Assembly (NCBI GenBank): GCA_947497895.1
Contig: CANMIL010000006.1
Location: 62,001-126,000 of the forward strand
Direction of reading: 5' to 3'
DNA from: an uncultured Tenacibaculum sp.
Lineage (GTDB): Bacteria > Bacteroidota > Bacteroidia > Flavobacteriales > Flavobacteriaceae
Length of the DNA stretch: 64,000 nucleotides
The notes beneath the pieces are model-generated. The model saw only the letters and a program-made list of their open reading frames with translations, searched no databases and was not told the origin of the DNA. Below are positions 34,344 through 43,261 of the stretch, one piece after another. Every line of letters begins with the position of its first letter. Position 1 is the stretch's first letter. The position numbers were made by a program, and so were the translations under genes.

Positions 34344-35639
34344 ATGAAAAATATTATTTTATACAGTCTACTATCTTTCTTATTCATTGGAAATATAGTG
34401 GCGCAGCAAACACCTGCTCCCAAACAGACTACCGATTATTCTATAGAGGGAGCAACGGCACATATAGGAAACGGAACAATCATTGAAAACTCTTTGATTA
34501 TGTTTTCTAACGGAAAAATTTCCTTTGTAGGAAGTGCTAATGCAAGAATTGCCAGAATGGGAACAGTGATCAATGCAAAAGGAAAACATGTTTATCCTGG
34601 ATTTATTGCAGCCAACACTACCCTAGGTTTGGCAGAGATTGACGCCGTAAGAGCTACAAGAGATTATGATGAAGTTGGAAGTATGTTACCACACATACGT
34701 AGTATTATTGCTTATAATACTGAAAGTAGAATTGTAGAATCTATGCGACCGAATGGAATTTTAATGGCGCAAGTGACACCAAGAGGAGGAACTATTTCAG
34801 GGACTTCTTCAGTGGTACAGCTTGATGCTTGGAACTGGGAAGATGCCATCGTAAAAGTAGATGATGCCGTACATATTAACTGGCCTAGTAATTTTAGTAG
34901 AGGTAGATGGTGGCGTGGAGAAGATCCTGCGTTAAAACCTAATAAAGAATACGCTAAGAACTGTGAAAAAATAAACGATTTCTTTACCAACGGGAAAAAT
35001 TATTTAGCCGAATCAACTAAAAGCATCAACTTACCTTATGAAGCACTTAAAGATGTATTTGGTGGAACTAAAAAAGTTTTTGTTCATGTTGATGGTCAAA
35101 ATAGAATAACCGATGCGATCAACTTATTTGATAAACTAGGAATTAAAAACCTAGTTATTGTTGGCGGGTTTGAAGCTGAAAATGTGGCTACTTTATTAAA
35201 ATCGAACAATATTCCTGTTGTTTTGAAAAGAGCACATCGTTTACCTTCTAGCGAAGATGAAGATTATGATAGACCTTACCGTTCAGCTAAAATACTATCG
35301 GATGCAGGAATTTTAGTAGGTTTAGGAATGAATGGAGCCATGGAAAGAATGAACACAAGAAACCTTCCATTTTATGCAGGAACTTATGCTGCTCATGGCT
35401 TAGGTACAGAAAAAGCTGTACAGTTAATTACTGAAAACAATGCCAAAATATTGGGTATTGACAGTTTTACTGGTACACTTACCGTAGGAAAAGATGCTAC
35501 TTTATTCATTTCAAATGGTAATGCTCTTGACATGAGAGGGAATATACTTACAGATGCTTTTATTCAAGGACGAAAAATAAGTTTGGAAACGCATCAAACA
35601 AAACTTTGGAAACGATACTCAAAGAAATATAACAATTAA
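34344..35639 (+). CDS. exported amidohydrolase-superfamily protein with degenerate metal site
   Basis: A 431-residue protein starting at the ATG at 34344. This gives a good signal peptide (M-K-N-I-I-L-Y ... N-I-V-A-Q-Q) and is preferred to the longer in-frame start at 34263 inside the previous gene. The fold signature is there (Y-P-G-F-I, G-T-L-T-V-G-K-D-A-T-L at the C-terminal end), but the HxH is replaced by A-A-N-T-T and no complete metal set is visible, as in the first half of the upstream protein. It may be a non-catalytic partner of the double amidohydrolase. A strong terminator follows at 35665-35693. Confidence 0.82.
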   Translation: MKNIILYSLLSFLFIGNIVAQQTPAPKQTTDYSIEGATAHIGNGTIIENSLIMFSNGKISFVGSANARIARMGTVINAKGKHVYPGFIAANTTLGLAEIDAVRATRDYDEVGSMLPHIRSIIAYNTESRIVESMRPNGILMAQVTPRGGTISGTSSVVQLDAWNWEDAIVKVDDAVHINWPSNFSRGRWWRGEDPALKPNKEYAKNCEKINDFFTNGKNYLAESTKSINLPYEALKDVFGGTKKVFVHVDGQNRITDAINLFDKLGIKNLVIVGGFEAENVATLLKSNNIPVVLKRAHRLPSSEDEDYDRPYRSAKILSDAGILVGLGMNGAMERMNTRNLPFYAGTYAAHGLGTEKAVQLITENNAKILGIDSFTGTLTVGKDATLFISNGNALDMRGNILTDAFIQGRKISLETHQTKLWKRYSKKYNN

Positions 35640-35664
35640 TTTGTTGGTCCCCCCCTTTATTACG

Positions 35665-35693
35665 AAGAGCCGTTCATTTTATGGACGGCTCTT
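35665..35693 (+). terminator. intrinsic terminator after the amidohydrolase pair
   Basis: AAGAGCCGT pairs with ACGGCTCTT, extended by T-G and CAT/ATG, followed by TATTTTTTT. It lies 26 bases after the stop codon. Confidence 0.88.
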
Positions 35694-35743
35694 TATTTTT
35701 TTATAAAGATTGAGTTTATTTTTATTCATATAAATAACAAAAA

Positions 35744-35767
35744 AGCCCATTGTTTCCACAATGAGCT
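35744..35767 (-). terminator. intrinsic terminator of dnaK
   Basis: Ten-base arms AGCCCATTGT (35744-35753) and ACAATGAGCT (35758-35767; one G-U) with TTCC loop. On the minus strand a T-run follows. It lies 27 bases beyond the dnaK stop. Confidence 0.8.
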
Positions 35768-35794
35768 TTTTCGTATGTAACTAAATGTTATTTA

Positions 35795-37702
35795 TTACTT
35801 CACTTCTTCGAAGTCTACATCTTCTACGTTATCTCCTTGAGATTGTGCGTTAGAATCACCTTGAGATTGTTGTGCTCCTGCATCAGCTCCACCAGCTTGT
35901 TGCTGAGCCGCATACATTTCTTCTGAAGCAGCTTTCCAAGCTTCGTTAATTTTTTCCATTGCAGCATCAATTTGAGCTAAGTCTTTAGACTCATGAGCTT
36001 TTTTCAACTCTTCTAAAGCAGCTTCAATTGGTTGCTTCTTATCAGCTGATAACTTATCTCCAAACTCTTTTAATTGCTTCTCAGTTTGGAAAATCATTGA
36101 ATCTGCACCATTAACCTTGTCTGCTGTTTCTTTTGCTTTAGCATCTGCTTCTGCATTCGCTTCAGCATCAGCTTTCATCTTTTGAATTTCTTCATCAGTT
36201 AAACCAGAAGAAGCTTCAATACGAATATTTTGAGTTTTTCCAGTTGCTTTATCTGCCGCAGAAACATTGATAATTCCATTTGCATCAATATCGAAAGTTA
36301 CTTCAATTTGAGGAACACCTCTTGGTGCTGGTGGAATATCAGTTAATTGGAAACGTCCAATTGTTTTGTTATCCGCTGCCATTGCTCTCTCTCCTTGTAA
36401 TACGTGAATATCAACAGATGGTTGGTTATCTACTGCTGTAGAGAATACCTGAGATTTCTTTGTAGGAATCGTTGTATTTGCATCGATTAACTTTGTAAAT
36501 ACATTCCCCATAGTTTCAATACCTAATGATAAAGGTGTAACATCTAATAATAATACATCTTTAACATCACCAGTTAAAACTCCACCTTGAATTGCAGCTC
36601 CTAATGATACTACTTCGTCTGGATTTACTCCTTTACTTGGAGCTTTTCCAAAGAACTTCTCAACAGCTTCCTGAATTGCAGGAATACGAGTAGAACCTCC
36701 AACTAAGATAATTTCATCAATCTCAGAAGTTGATAAATCAGCATTTTTTAACGCTGTTCTACATGGCTCAATAGTTCTCTTTACTAAATCATCAATTAAT
36801 TGCTCAAATTTAGCTCTACTTAATGAACGAACTAAGTGTTTTGGTCCTGAAGCAGTAGCTGTAATATAAGGTAAGTTGATTTCAGTAGAAGTTGTACTTG
36901 ATAATTCAATCTTCGCTTTTTCAGCAGCTTCTTTTAAACGTTGTAAAGCCATTGGATCTTGACGTAAGTCCATATTCTCTTCAGCTTTAAACTCTTCAGC
37001 TAACCAGTTAATGATTTTCTCATCAACATCATCTCCTCCTAAGTGAGTATCTCCATCAGTAGCTAATACTTCAAAAACTCCATCTCCTAATTCTAAGATA
37101 GAAACGTCATGAGTTCCTCCACCAAAATCAAAAACTACAATTTTCTTATCATCATTTGATTTATCTAAACCATATGCTAATGCTGCTGCCGTAGGCTCGT
37201 TAATGATACGACGTACTTTTAATCCAGCAATTTCACCAGCTTCTTTCGTTGCCTGACGTTGTGCATCGTTAAAGTAAGCAGGAACAGTAATAACCGCTTC
37301 AGCAACATCTTGACCTAAATAATCTTCAGCAGTTTTTTTCATTTTTTGTAATACCATTGCTGATATTTCTTGTGGTGTATATAAACGATCGTCTATTTTC
37401 ACACGTGGAGTATCATTATCTCCTTTTACTACTTCATAAGGAACTCTATCCGCTTCTCTTTGAGATTCAGAATATTTATTCCCCATAAAACGCTTGATCG
37501 AGTAAACTGTCTTCGTTGGGTTAGTTACTGCCTGACGCTTTGCTGGATCACCTACTTTACGCTCTCCTCCTTCAACAAAAGCAACAACAGATGGGGTAGT
37601 TCTTTTTCCTTCTGAATTAGGAATTACTACTGGCTCATTTCCTTCCATTACAGACACACATGAATTAGTAGTACCTAAATCTATACCTATAATTTTACTC
37701 AT
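35795..37702 (-). CDS. dnaK: molecular chaperone DnaK (Hsp70)
   Basis: The 635-residue Hsp70 is full length. The N-terminal ATPase domain begins [15 protein letters not shown] and contains [12 protein letters not shown]. This is a variant of the common 'DLGGGTFDVS' with His in place of Phe. The substrate-binding domain (about 390-505) and the helical lid follow, ending with a Gln/Gly/Asp-rich tail and E-D-V-D-F-E-E-V-K. It binds exposed hydrophobic peptides, with DnaJ and GrpE as partners; neither gene is adjacent. It is monocistronic: 130 bp separate it from the NUDIX gene, including TGTCA repeats at 37809-37834. Confidence 0.97.
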   Translation of the reverse strand: MSKIIGIDLGTTNSCVSVMEGNEPVVIPNSEGKRTTPSVVAFVEGGERKVGDPAKRQAVTNPTKTVYSIKRFMGNKYSESQREADRVPYEVVKGDNDTPRVKIDDRLYTPQEISAMVLQKMKKTAEDYLGQDVAEAVITVPAYFNDAQRQATKEAGEIAGLKVRRIINEPTAAALAYGLDKSNDDKKIVVFDFGGGTHDVSILELGDGVFEVLATDGDTHLGGDDVDEKIINWLAEEFKAEENMDLRQDPMALQRLKEAAEKAKIELSSTTSTEINLPYITATASGPKHLVRSLSRAKFEQLIDDLVKRTIEPCRTALKNADLSTSEIDEIILVGGSTRIPAIQEAVEKFFGKAPSKGVNPDEVVSLGAAIQGGVLTGDVKDVLLLDVTPLSLGIETMGNVFTKLIDANTTIPTKKSQVFSTAVDNQPSVDIHVLQGERAMAADNKTIGRFQLTDIPPAPRGVPQIEVTFDIDANGIINVSAADKATGKTQNIRIEASSGLTDEEIQKMKADAEANAEADAKAKETADKVNGADSMIFQTEKQLKEFGDKLSADKKQPIEAALEELKKAHESKDLAQIDAAMEKINEAWKAASEEMYAAQQQAGGADAGAQQSQGDSNAQSQGDNVEDVDFEEVK

Positions 37703-37808
37703 AATTTTATTTACAGTTTAAATTTTTAATTCAATTTTACGATATGAATTAGTCAAACTGTATGCCATTAGGTTTTATCTTCTGTTTTGGCAGGAATGAA
37801 GAGAATTA

Positions 37809-37834
37809 GTGTCAAAATCAATGACACAATGTCA
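37809..37834. promoter_or_regulatory. alternating TGTCA/TGACA inverted repeats upstream of dnaK
   Basis: TGTCA-AAATCAA-TGACA-CAA-TGTCA occurs in ~25 bases, ~105 bp upstream of dnaK and immediately after the NUDIX stop. It could be an operator or a weak terminator for the NUDIX gene. It does not match the CIRCE element. Confidence 0.3.
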
Positions 37835-38440
37835 TTACTGGTGATCCTTTAAGTAATTGTTGTATACCAGTTCAATATTAGCATAGGTGTTTTGTAGAGC
37901 AACACCTATTTCTTTTTCATTTTTAAAACAAACATCCGTGATTCCTTCTTCCACTTGCGGCTTTAACTCTCCTTTATATTCAGAATACATTAAATACCAA
38001 TAAGTTTCTTTCAACCTTTTTTTACCTCCTTGTATAAATAAATGATATGTATTCAAAAGGAAGTTTTTCAAAATCACATTTTCGATACCACATTCCTCTT
38101 CAACTTCACGTATTGCAGCTTCCTCAATTTTTTCTCCCTCCTCTATTCTTCCTTTTGGCAAATCCCACTTTTCTCCTCTAAAAATAAACAGAACTTCCTT
38201 GTTTTCGTTCAATACTAAACCTCCTCCTGCAACAATAGGCTCATAAATTTCACGTATTTCTTTCCAGTCTTCTTCAATATTTGTTGAATATAAATAGACA
38301 CCACTAAAAACATCGGTTTTTATTTTGTGAACAACCTCTTCAAAAGGAATATTTTTAAAGAGATACAGCGGATATTCTTCATCCTTATTTAGTGAAGTTG
38401 TTAAGATTATTGGCTTATCATTAACAAAAACTTTATACAT
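37835..38440 (-). CDS. NUDIX hydrolase
   Basis: A 202-residue protein when started at the ATG at 38440 (M-Y-K-V-F-V-N-D), which is preferred because a longer frame would run across the pyrE start. The Nudix box is G-R-I-E-E-G-E-K-I-E-E-A-A-I-R-E-V-E-E-E-C-G (about 125-147), matching GX5EX7REUXEEXGU. It hydrolyses a nucleoside-diphosphate-linked substrate in the cytosol; the residues outside the box do not reveal which one. It is divergent from pyrE with only 7 bases between start codons. A minus-strand TATCTTTG at 38459-38466, inside pyrE, is a good -7 box for it. Confidence 0.87.
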   Translation of the reverse strand: MYKVFVNDKPIILTTSLNKDEEYPLYLFKNIPFEEVVHKIKTDVFSGVYLYSTNIEEDWKEIREIYEPIVAGGGLVLNENKEVLFIFRGEKWDLPKGRIEEGEKIEEAAIREVEEECGIENVILKNFLLNTYHLFIQGGKKRLKETYWYLMYSEYKGELKPQVEEGITDVCFKNEKEIGVALQNTYANIELVYNNYLKDHQ

Positions 38441-38443
38441 TTG
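38436..38443 (+). promoter_or_regulatory. -7 box (TACATTTG) of pyrE
   Basis: A TAnnTTTG match ending 4 bases before the pyrE ATG, with TTG at 38410-38412 (23-base spacing). Transcription would begin at or within a base or two of the ATG, giving a leaderless or nearly leaderless mRNA. Confidence 0.5.
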
Positions 38444-38447
38444 CGAC

Positions 38448-39107
38448 ATGGATTTTAACAAAGATACGGCAAAAAAAACAGCTGAACTCCTTTTACAGGT
38501 AAAAGCTATTAAATTGAGTCCACAAGATCCTTTCACGTGGGCTTCAGGATGGAAATCACCTATTTACTGTGACAATAGAATTACATTGTCTTATCCTTCT
38601 GTTAGAAATTTTCTAAAAGAAAAGATAGCTAAATTAGTTGAGGAAAAACATGGCAAGCCAGATGCCATTGCGGGGGTAGCAACAGGTGCTATTGCGATTG
38701 GGGTTTTAGTCGCTCAAGAATTGGGAGTACCTTTTGTGTATGTTCGTCCAGAACCAAAAAAACACGGACGAAAGAATCAAATCGAGGGATACCTTGAGAG
38801 TGGTCAAAATGTAGTAGTTATTGAAGATTTAATCAGTACTGGTAAAAGTAGTTTAGAAGCTGTAAAAGCTTTAAAAGAAGCAAAAGCTACTGTAAAAGGT
38901 ATGGTTGCTATATTTTCATATGGTTTTGATATCGCTGCTAAAAATTTCACTGAGCATAATGTTGAGCTAACCACTCTTAGTAATTATGACTTTTTATTAG
39001 AACAAGCTTTAGACAGTCAGTACATTTCAAGAGAAGAATTAAGAACTCTTGAAGACTGGAGAATGACTCCTAGTGAATGGAAACAAAACGAAGAACAAAA
39101 CTCTTAA
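38448..39107 (+). CDS. pyrE: orotate phosphoribosyltransferase
   Basis: A 219-residue PyrE. The PRPP-binding motif V-V-V-I-E-D-L-I-S-T-G-K-S-S lies at about 124-137. The flexible loop P-K-K-H-G-R-K-N-Q-I-E-G (about 103-114) and the substrate motif F-T-W-A-S-G-W-K-S-P-I-Y-C (about 28-40) are also typical. It converts orotate and PRPP to OMP in pyrimidine synthesis. The first gene of a unit with the SRPBCC gene 12 bases downstream. The divergent NUDIX gene shares its promoter region; other pyr genes are absent from the window. Confidence 0.95.
   Translation: MDFNKDTAKKTAELLLQVKAIKLSPQDPFTWASGWKSPIYCDNRITLSYPSVRNFLKEKIAKLVEEKHGKPDAIAGVATGAIAIGVLVAQELGVPFVYVRPEPKKHGRKNQIEGYLESGQNVVVIEDLISTGKSSLEAVKALKEAKATVKGMVAIFSYGFDIAAKNFTEHNVELTTLSNYDFLLEQALDSQYISREELRTLEDWRMTPSEWKQNEEQNS
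38459..38466 (-). promoter_or_regulatory. -7 box (minus-strand TATCTTTG) of the NUDIX gene, inside pyrE
   Basis: The plus-strand CAAAGATA is TATCTTTG on the minus strand, 18 bases upstream of the NUDIX ATG at 38440. The box lies within codons 4-7 of pyrE, so the two divergent promoters overlap the genes' coding starts. Confidence 0.5.
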
Positions 39108-39119
39108 ACGAATACATAA

Positions 39120-39509
39120 ATGGATATTAAAGGAAATACGGTAACTGTAAACAAGTCATCAAAAGAGTTATTCGATTTTTTCACGAAACTAGAAAACTAC
39201 GAACAGCTAATGCCAGAAAGTACTGAAAAATTTGAAGTTGATGGCGACAGTTTCATTTTTGGTTTAAAAGGAATGCCAGAAATAAGATTGGTTATGAAAG
39301 AAAAAACTGAATTTTCTAACGTAACATTAGGTGCTGCGAGTAGCAAACTACCATTTACATTAGCTTCAGACATTGAAGAAATACAGGAAAATCAAAGCAA
39401 TGTTACTTTAAAGTTTAATGGAGACTTTAATCCTATGATGGCAATGATGGTAAAAAAACCTTTAACCAAGTTTATTGAAACATTAACTGAAAATATTTCA
39501 AAATTATAG
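39120..39509 (+). CDS. SRPBCC-fold small protein
   Basis: A 129-residue single-domain protein with the START/SRPBCC pattern: an initial strand V-T-V-N-K-S-S-K-E-L-F-D-F-F, the Y-E-Q-L-M-P segment, a run of beta strands and a long C-terminal helix (M-V-K-K-P-L-T-K-F-I-E-T-L). Such proteins bind small lipophilic ligands; the role here is not known. It is 12 bases after pyrE, and converges with birA (2-base gap), so it is probably co-transcribed with pyrE. A similar small gene after pyrE is common in flavobacteria. Confidence 0.75.
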   Translation: MDIKGNTVTVNKSSKELFDFFTKLENYEQLMPESTEKFEVDGDSFIFGLKGMPEIRLVMKEKTEFSNVTLGAASSKLPFTLASDIEEIQENQSNVTLKFNGDFNPMMAMMVKKPLTKFIETLTENISKL

Positions 39510-39511
39510 AG

Positions 39512-40243
39512 TTAAGCGAATGAAACTTCTTTAATACCAAATTCTTGAATAGTTTCATCATTTAATTCGATTTGGAGTTGACCTTCCCGTGATACTCCAA
39601 TAATTTTACCCATAAACAAAACGTTCTGATCTGTTTTAAACATACTCGGAACGTTTTTTTTATATAATACTTCTAAATATCGATCCTCCAAGGTTGAATA
39701 TTCATGCTTTTCTAGATCGTTTATATTCTTTTCAAGCTTCTTTAATAAAACATCAAGAACTTCGCTTAAATCGAACTCTTTATTTAAAATATCACTCATT
39801 GAAGTCGCCTTGAAAGCGTCTTCATTCAAAAAATGCTGATTTATATTTAACCCAATACCAATTACTGATGATTGAATAACAACTCCTTTCAATGCATTTT
39901 CAATTAATATACCACATATTTTTCTAGATCCTGCCATAATGTCGTTAGGCCATTTTATAGAAATTTTCGGTATGTCAAAATCTAAAAGAGTTTCATAAAC
40001 ACTTAAAGCAACACTAAAATTAAGAAACTTTTGATGCGTAATATTCAAGGCTTTTGGTTGAACGAACACGCTAAAAGTAAGGTTTTTCCCTTCTTGTGTA
40101 ACCCATTGCGTTTTCATTTGCCCTCTACCTGCAGTTTGATTTTTAGCCCAAACAACTGTAAAGTTTTCTACTAACGAATCTTCTGCCATTTTCTTCAAAA
40201 AAGAGTTCGTTGAGTCAATGGCATCAAGTTTGATTATTTTCAT
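39512..40243 (-). CDS. birA: biotin--[acetyl-CoA-carboxylase] ligase, no HTH domain
   Basis: A 243-residue monofunctional biotin protein ligase. The ATG at 40243 (M-K-I-I-K-L-D-A-I-D-S-T-N-S) was preferred over an upstream in-frame ATG at 40282 that extends 13 residues. Motifs: D-S-T-N-S near the N-terminus, the biotinyl-AMP loop G-R-G-Q-M-K-T-Q-W (about 53-61), K-W-P-N-D-I (about 105-110) and K-I-C-G-I-L-I-E-N (about 116-125). It attaches biotin to the acetyl-CoA carboxylase carrier in the cytosol. The N-terminal DNA-binding domain of E. coli BirA is missing, as usual in Bacteroidota. It is divergent from rsfS. Confidence 0.93.
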   Translation of the reverse strand: MKIIKLDAIDSTNSFLKKMAEDSLVENFTVVWAKNQTAGRGQMKTQWVTQEGKNLTFSVFVQPKALNITHQKFLNFSVALSVYETLLDFDIPKISIKWPNDIMAGSRKICGILIENALKGVVIQSSVIGIGLNINQHFLNEDAFKATSMSDILNKEFDLSEVLDVLLKKLEKNINDLEKHEYSTLEDRYLEVLYKKNVPSMFKTDQNVLFMGKIIGVSREGQLQIELNDETIQEFGIKEVSFA

Positions 40244-40301
40244 AAAATTTTTACAGGTAAAACTAGTGTCAATATTACACAATTTACTCGCAAAAAAATA
40301 A

Positions 40302-40309
40302 TAACTTTG
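40302..40309 (+). promoter_or_regulatory. -7 box (TAACTTTG) of rsfS-ftsH
   Basis: A perfect TAnnTTTG, 19 bases upstream of the rsfS ATG. It should drive the rsfS-ftsH-LUD-cdsA-ACBP transcript. No clear TTG at the -33 position. Confidence 0.5.
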
Positions 40310-40328
40310 CTAAAACTTAATTTTTTTA

Positions 40329-40697
40329 ATGACAAAAAAAGAAGCCAGTACAGACGATTTATTAGCTGTGATTATAAAAGGAATTGATGATGTAAAAGGA
40401 GAAAACATCCAACTTCTAGATTTAAGAGAAATTGATAACACGGTATGTGATTATTTTGTAATTTGCTCTGGTAATTCTAATACTCAAGTAGATGCTATTT
40501 CAGGCTCAATACAAAAGGTTGTAAGTAAAGAACTTAAAGACAAACCTTGGCATGTTGAAGGGCAAGGAAATTCGGAGTGGGTGTTAATGGATTATGTAAA
40601 CGTTGTTGTACACATTTTTCAAAAACAAGTTCGTGAATTTTACGACATAGAAAGTCTGTGGGGAGATGCTAAAATAACTCAAATCAACCCCGCTTAA
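40329..40697 (+). CDS. rsfS: ribosomal silencing factor RsfS
   Basis: A 122-residue RsfS/Iojap. The V-C-D-Y-F-V-I-C-S-G-N-S motif (about 39-50), W-H-V-E-G-Q-G-N-S-E-W-V-L-M-D-Y (about 75-90) and F-Y-D-I-E-S-L-W-G-D (about 103-112) are conserved. It binds L14 of the large ribosomal subunit and blocks subunit joining in starvation. First gene of the operon with ftsH (25-base gap). Confidence 0.95.
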   Translation: MTKKEASTDDLLAVIIKGIDDVKGENIQLLDLREIDNTVCDYFVICSGNSNTQVDAISGSIQKVVSKELKDKPWHVEGQGNSEWVLMDYVNVVVHIFQKQVREFYDIESLWGDAKITQINPA

Positions 40698-40722
40698 TTA
40701 AAAACTGATTGAAACAAATTTT

Positions 40723-42657
40723 ATGAGTGATAAGAAAAAAAACACACCTAAGTTTGGCTTTAACTCCTTTTGGATTTACATTCCAATAGCTTTATTATTC
40801 ATTGGTCTTAGCTTCTTTAATTCAGGAAGTATGGGATCAAGTGATATTTCAAAAAATGAGTTTACCAAGATTTTAAACGAGAATGATATTGAAAGAATAT
40901 TAGTCGTTAATAAATCATTTGCAGAAATATATATCAAAGATGAAGCTTCTCAAAAAGATGAACATAAGAAAGTTGTAAATAATCCTTTCCACAGAAAGGG
41001 TGCCCCTCTTTACACTTATAATTTTGGAGACCTTCAGAATTTTGAAAAAGATTTGCATGAAGCAAAACTTAAGAATAACTTAAATTTTGACTTAAAAAAC
41101 AGGGAAAGAACTAGTTTCCTTGATAGCATAATTAGCTTTTTACCTTTCATTCTACTTATCGTTATTTGGCTTTTCTTCATGAGAAGAATGTCAGGTGCTG
41201 GTGGTGGCGCTGGAGGTGGTGGTCAAATTTTCAATATTGGAAAATCTCGCGCTACATTATTCGATAAGGATACGAAAGTAAAAACTACCTTTAAAAATGT
41301 TGCTGGATTAGAGGGAGCTAAAGAAGAAGTACAAGAAATTGTTGACTTCTTGAAAAGCCCTGAAAAATACACCAAATTAGGAGGTAAAATTCCTAAAGGA
41401 GCTTTATTGGTTGGACCTCCGGGAACAGGTAAAACATTATTAGCAAAAGCTGTTGCAGGTGAAGCAGGTGTACCTTTCTTCTCATTGTCGGGTTCTGATT
41501 TTGTTGAAATGTTCGTTGGTGTTGGAGCATCTCGTGTAAGAGATTTATTCAAACAAGCGCAACAAAAATCACCTTCAATCATTTTTATCGATGAAATTGA
41601 TGCAATTGGTAGAGCAAGAGGTAAAAACAGTATGACTGGTGGGAATGATGAACGCGAAAACACATTGAACCAATTACTGACTGAAATGGATGGTTTTGGT
41701 ACAGATACTAATGTCATTGTGTTAGCCGCTACGAACCGTGCTGACATTTTAGATAAAGCATTAATGCGTGCAGGTCGTTTTGACAGACAAATTTATGTTG
41801 ATTTACCAGACTTAAATGAGCGTCAAGAAATATTTGAAGTACATGTAAAGCCTTTAAAATTATCTGACAGTGTTAATGTAGAGTTTTTAGCTCAGCAAAC
41901 ACCAGGTTTTTCAGGAGCTGATATTGCAAACTTATGTAACGAAGCTGCCTTAATTGCTGCAAGAAACAGTAAAGACTCTATTGAGCACCAAGACTTTTTA
42001 GATGCTGTTGATAGAATTGTGGGTGGTTTAGAAAAGAAAAATAAAGTAATTACTCCGAAAGAAAAAGAAGTAATTGCATTCCATGAAGCAGGTCATGCTA
42101 CCGTTAGTTGGATGCTAGAACACGCGGCTCCATTAGTGAAAGTTACTATTGTACCAAGAGGTCAATCTTTAGGTGCAGCATGGTATCTTCCAGAAGAAAG
42201 AAAGATTGTTCAAACTGAGCAGATGTTAGACGAGATGTGTGCCACTATGGGAGGTAGAGCAGCCGAAAAATTAGTTTTCGATAAAATTTCGACTGGAGCT
42301 TTAAGTGATTTAGAAAAAGTAACAAAACAGGCCAGAGCCATGGTTACTGTTTACGGACTTAATGACAAAGTTGGAAATATTACTTACTATGATTCATCTG
42401 GAAATGATGGTTTTGTAAAACCATATAGTGAGTCGACAGCCAAAGTAATTGATGAAGAAATTTCTGAAATTATTGAAGGGCAATACCAAAGGGCAATTGA
42501 AATTTTAGAACAGCATAGAGATAAATTAACTTTATTAGCTGAACGATTATTAGAAAAAGAAGTTATCTTTAAAGATGATCTTGTAAAAATATTTGGTAAA
42601 AGACCATTTGAAAAAGACGAAACAACTGAAACTCAAAATCAAGTAACAGAAGAATAA
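40723..42657 (+). CDS. ftsH: ATP-dependent zinc metalloprotease FtsH
   Basis: A 644-residue inner-membrane AAA+ protease. Two membrane helices (about 13-30 and 140-156) flank the periplasmic domain, followed by a Gly-rich linker. The AAA domain has Walker A at G231-P-P-G-T-G-K-T, Walker B I-I-F-I-D-E-I-D-A, and the second-region-of-homology. The M41 protease site is H454-E-A-G-H. It degrades misfolded membrane proteins and regulatory proteins. The order rsfS-ftsH-LUD-cdsA is conserved in Flavobacteriaceae. The minus-strand ORF inside is a shadow. Confidence 0.97.
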   Translation: MSDKKKNTPKFGFNSFWIYIPIALLFIGLSFFNSGSMGSSDISKNEFTKILNENDIERILVVNKSFAEIYIKDEASQKDEHKKVVNNPFHRKGAPLYTYNFGDLQNFEKDLHEAKLKNNLNFDLKNRERTSFLDSIISFLPFILLIVIWLFFMRRMSGAGGGAGGGGQIFNIGKSRATLFDKDTKVKTTFKNVAGLEGAKEEVQEIVDFLKSPEKYTKLGGKIPKGALLVGPPGTGKTLLAKAVAGEAGVPFFSLSGSDFVEMFVGVGASRVRDLFKQAQQKSPSIIFIDEIDAIGRARGKNSMTGGNDERENTLNQLLTEMDGFGTDTNVIVLAATNRADILDKALMRAGRFDRQIYVDLPDLNERQEIFEVHVKPLKLSDSVNVEFLAQQTPGFSGADIANLCNEAALIAARNSKDSIEHQDFLDAVDRIVGGLEKKNKVITPKEKEVIAFHEAGHATVSWMLEHAAPLVKVTIVPRGQSLGAAWYLPEERKIVQTEQMLDEMCATMGGRAAEKLVFDKISTGALSDLEKVTKQARAMVTVYGLNDKVGNITYYDSSGNDGFVKPYSESTAKVIDEEISEIIEGQYQRAIEILEQHRDKLTLLAERLLEKEVIFKDDLVKIFGKRPFEKDETTETQNQVTEE

Positions 42658-42670
42658 GTTTTTTGTTTTA

Positions 42671-43258
42671 ATGAATTTTTTTAAAAAATTATTTAAATCA
42701 TATACCGAATCATCTAAGGAAGAAATTAATCATCAACCGGTTAATTTATCCTTAGATGATTTGTTTGTACACAATTTTATAAACAAAGGAGGTAAGTTTT
42801 TGTATTCAACAACAATTGAAGAAGTTGTTGTTAATCTAGAAAACATCCTAAAAGAGAACAACTGGAATCAAATTACTTGCTCTGACTTTGATTTGGTAAA
42901 ATTGGTACAACAAATTGCTATTGATGTCGAAAATACTCCTAAACAGTCGGTTCCTTTTTTTACTCCATGTGAGCACTTAATTGCTAATAAAGGTGATATT
43001 CTATTTTCCTCAAATCAATTAGGAAGTCATAAAATAGCTGAATTGCCAGAATGCTTCATTGTTTATGCCACTACGAGTCAATTAGTAAAAAATACTAGTG
43101 AAGGATTAACAGGAATAAAAACACATTTCAGTGGAAATATTCCTACTAACATTAGTTCGGTAACCAATTATACAATACAAAAGAATAGTGACGATTTTTT
43201 AAATTATGGAAACAGTAATTCTAAAAATCTTTATCTACTTCTTTTTGAAGATTTATAA
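42671..43258 (+). CDS. LUD (LutC/YkgG-type) domain protein
   Basis: A 195-residue protein with the LUD fold pattern: helical start, I-E-E-V-V-V-N-L-E, C-E-H-L-I-A-N-K-G-D-I-L-F-S-S and H-F-S-G-N-I-P. LutC-family proteins take part in lactate oxidation in some bacteria. This short version between ftsH and cdsA is typical for the family, with unknown function. It starts 13 bases after ftsH and ends 3 bases before cdsA. Confidence 0.75.
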   Translation: MNFFKKLFKSYTESSKEEINHQPVNLSLDDLFVHNFINKGGKFLYSTTIEEVVVNLENILKENNWNQITCSDFDLVKLVQQIAIDVENTPKQSVPFFTPCEHLIANKGDILFSSNQLGSHKIAELPECFIVYATTSQLVKNTSEGLTGIKTHFSGNIPTNISSVTNYTIQKNSDDFLNYGNSNSKNLYLLLFEDL

Positions 43259-43261
43259 ACT

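Noticed and set aside
35641..35660. C-rich stretch after the amidohydrolase gene as a regulatory element
   Set aside because: Short run next to a normal terminator, no further structure.
38441..38536. N-terminal extension of the NUDIX gene
   Set aside because: Would overlap the pyrE start by almost 90 bases; the ATG at 38440 fits the promoter box.
41223..41747. Minus-strand ORF of 174 codons
   Set aside because: Antisense to the conserved AAA domain of ftsH; long only because of codon constraints there.
42671..43258. LUD protein as part of a lactate utilisation (lutABC) operon
   Set aside because: No lutA/lutB genes are present; neighbours are ftsH and cdsA.
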